Source: a candidate division TA06 bacterium
GTDB taxonomy: Bacteria; Hydrothermota; DG-26; E44-bin18
Length of the DNA stretch: 64,000 nucleotides
Reading direction: 5' to 3'
Assembly (NCBI GenBank): GCA_004376575.1
Contig: SOJN01000010.1
Coordinates: 1 to 64,000, forward strand
Part shown: positions 63,246 to 64,000 of the stretch, piece by piece
Position numbering within the stretch: the first letter of the stretch is position 1
Layout of the letters: each line of letters begins with the position of its first letter
Position numbers and translations under genes: made by a program
The notes under the pieces: model-generated
Seen by the model: the letters and a program-made list of their open reading frames with translations, nothing else
What the model was told of the DNA's origin: nothing
Databases searched by the model: none

Positions 63246-63360
63246 TCCTGCTCCAACCTTACATCCGAATAGATTCTAGACCCTATTTCTCGGTATTTGC
63301 CACTTGACATAGCTCCTTCCGTATACTAGAAATAGGAAGCAGATATATCTGTCGGCAGAC
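63246..63360 (+). promoter_or_regulatory. Repeated promoter cassette, copy 5
   Basis: TTGACA 63304-63309, 17-bp spacer, TAGAAA 63327-63332, TCTGTCGG downstream. Only CTGCTCCAAC of the upstream dyad is kept; GAGCA has diverged. Confidence 0.6.
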
Positions 63361-63459
63361 CCTGCCAGCAAGAAAACGAAAATAGAAAACGAAATAGGAG
63401 ATTTGGATGTCGGTGAGGGTTAGGGCGTGTGATGATCATGTCAGCAGCAAGTCGGGAGA

Positions 63460-63708
63460 ATGTGTCAAGAACATACGGGATTGCTTTGTGATGACTGTGG
63501 TCCCAAACTTGGGGGCAAGGCGTGCTATGTCTGCGGACATGTGCCCGCGGGGAATCCCGTAATGGTCTGCTACACCCACAAGGGCATTTGGTTGCGGTGT
63601 GATGGTTACGTCTGGCAACCTACGCGGAATACGCACTCTAGCGACTCGGACTTGGCTGCTGAGAGCTGGCAGCCATCTTATGTATTACATCTTACGTCTT
63701 ATGTCTGA
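63460..63708 (+). CDS. Small zinc-ribbon-like protein
   Basis: An 82-codon frame with CDDC and CYVCGH (LLCDDCGPKLGGKACYVCG), which looks like a zinc ribbon. The start is doubtful: the ATG is nearly on top of GGGAGA, and the last ~15 residues are encoded by ACATCTTACGTCTTATGTC repeat text. It may be the truncated or repeat-extended remnant of a longer gene. Confidence 0.45.
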   Translation: MCQEHTGLLCDDCGPKLGGKACYVCGHVPAGNPVMVCYTHKGIWLRCDGYVWQPTRNTHSSDSDLAAESWQPSYVLHLTSYV

Positions 63709-63743
63709 TATAGACTTCTGCAGTCTTAAGGGGGTGAGAAAAG

Positions 63744-64000
63744 GTGAGTAGGTTCTTGACTGTTCATCCGGTCGGCAAGGAATTGACCTGGGGATTCACC
63801 ATCCCCATCCGGGAGGCGTTTGATGCGAGTGCTTCAATTGATGCCTATTGGGTTGGGAGTTGGTATTCTCGAGAAGAAGGCAGATGGTATTGTGAATGGA
63901 ATGCCAAGGACGCTGAGTCTATACGTCGAATCATTGCTAATGCAGCATCCGAGGTTCCCACAGAGGGAATCTACAGGATGGAGTTGATGGCTCGGTCAGG
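63744..64000 (+). CDS. DUF4242-like protein, cut by the window edge
   Basis: A frame open from GTG (after GGGGGTGAG) to the end of the window, 85 codons so far. The translation, with SRFLTVHPVGKELTW, DAYWVGSWYSREEGRWYCEW and PTEGIYRMELMARS, resembles DUF4242-type small ferredoxin-like proteins. No stop codon is reached, so the 3' end is outside. It may be served by promoter cassette copy 5, together with the zinc-ribbon frame. Confidence 0.65.
   Translation, partial: MSRFLTVHPVGKELTWGFTIPIREAFDASASIDAYWVGSWYSREEGRWYCEWNAKDAESIRRIIANAASEVPTEGIYRMELMARS

Noticed and set aside
51925-63360. The five repeated promoter units as a riboswitch or small RNA
   Set aside because: The conserved part is mostly upstream of, and within, the -35/-10 boxes, so most of it would not be transcribed; only TCTGTCGG would be in the RNA.
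63406-63560. Alternative frame starting ATGTCGGTG as the gene before the right edge
   Set aside because: It lacks the CxxC pairs, ends early, and has no family resemblance compared with the overlapping zinc-ribbon frame.

Overview
The window looks like chromosome from an uncultured, anaerobic, diderm bacterium, most plausibly a candidate phylum near the FCB group (TA06, WOR-3, Eisenbacteria or similar). Three things suggest this: large secreted proteins ending in a type-A C-terminal sorting domain (PNPF start, KKLVVLR-like end), a lipid A-type acyltransferase and lipoproteins (outer membrane), and a selenocysteine molybdenum formate dehydrogenase. The phylum is an inference; there is no rRNA here to settle it.

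Layout. 1-0.8 kb: gene-free, with two copies of a 55-bp segment resembling the 5' end of tRNA-Leu. 0.8-9.7 kb: two paralogous secreted multidomain proteins and a subtilisin-like protease, closed by a clear terminator. 9.9-18.7 kb: obg, then a tightly overlapping run dprA, DUF362-ferredoxin, pfkB-type kinase, queT, a methyltransferase remnant, a radical SAM enzyme and a secreted repeat/HEAT protein. 18.7-23.1 kb: a four-helix-bundle gene between inverted repeats, a DUF3467 gene, uvrC, ogt and an MBL-fold hydrolase.

23.1-33.7 kb is a formate dehydrogenase/molybdenum cofactor island: mobB, fdhA, fdhB, fdhE, fdhD, mobA, moaA, then a convergent UbiA-family prenyltransferase and a MOSC-mogA pair. 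fdhA is one selenoprotein gene: the in-frame TGA at 24591 is followed by a hairpin that places a bulged U at +17 and GU at +23/+24, as in the E. coli fdhF SECIS. mutL and miaA follow. 36.6-41.1 kb is a translationally coupled operon of two Tat-dependent DUF362 proteins, a DUF6599-like lipoprotein and a NapH/NapG-like membrane iron-sulfur protein; I read it as an uncharacterised extracytoplasmic redox module. 41.3-51.3 kb: a 1356-residue propeller/outer-membrane protein, pgk, a MerR regulator, tRNA-Pro(CGG), lpxL-like and GT2 genes, and surE-pcm.

From about 50.5 kb the character changes to short accessory genes, lipoproteins, a HEPN/MNT pair, a ComEC-like MBL gene cluster and long repeat-rich spacers. 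Here a homologous promoter unit recurs five times, each with TTGACA, a 17-bp spacer and TAGAAA, and most with a conserved upstream dyad. That repeated promoter cassette, the Sec-FDH locus, the DUF362/NapH operon and the IR-flanked four-helix-bundle gene are the most interesting items. The intergenic DNA throughout is a mosaic of several dispersed, mostly palindromic repeat families, one of which has supplied the C-terminus of Obg.
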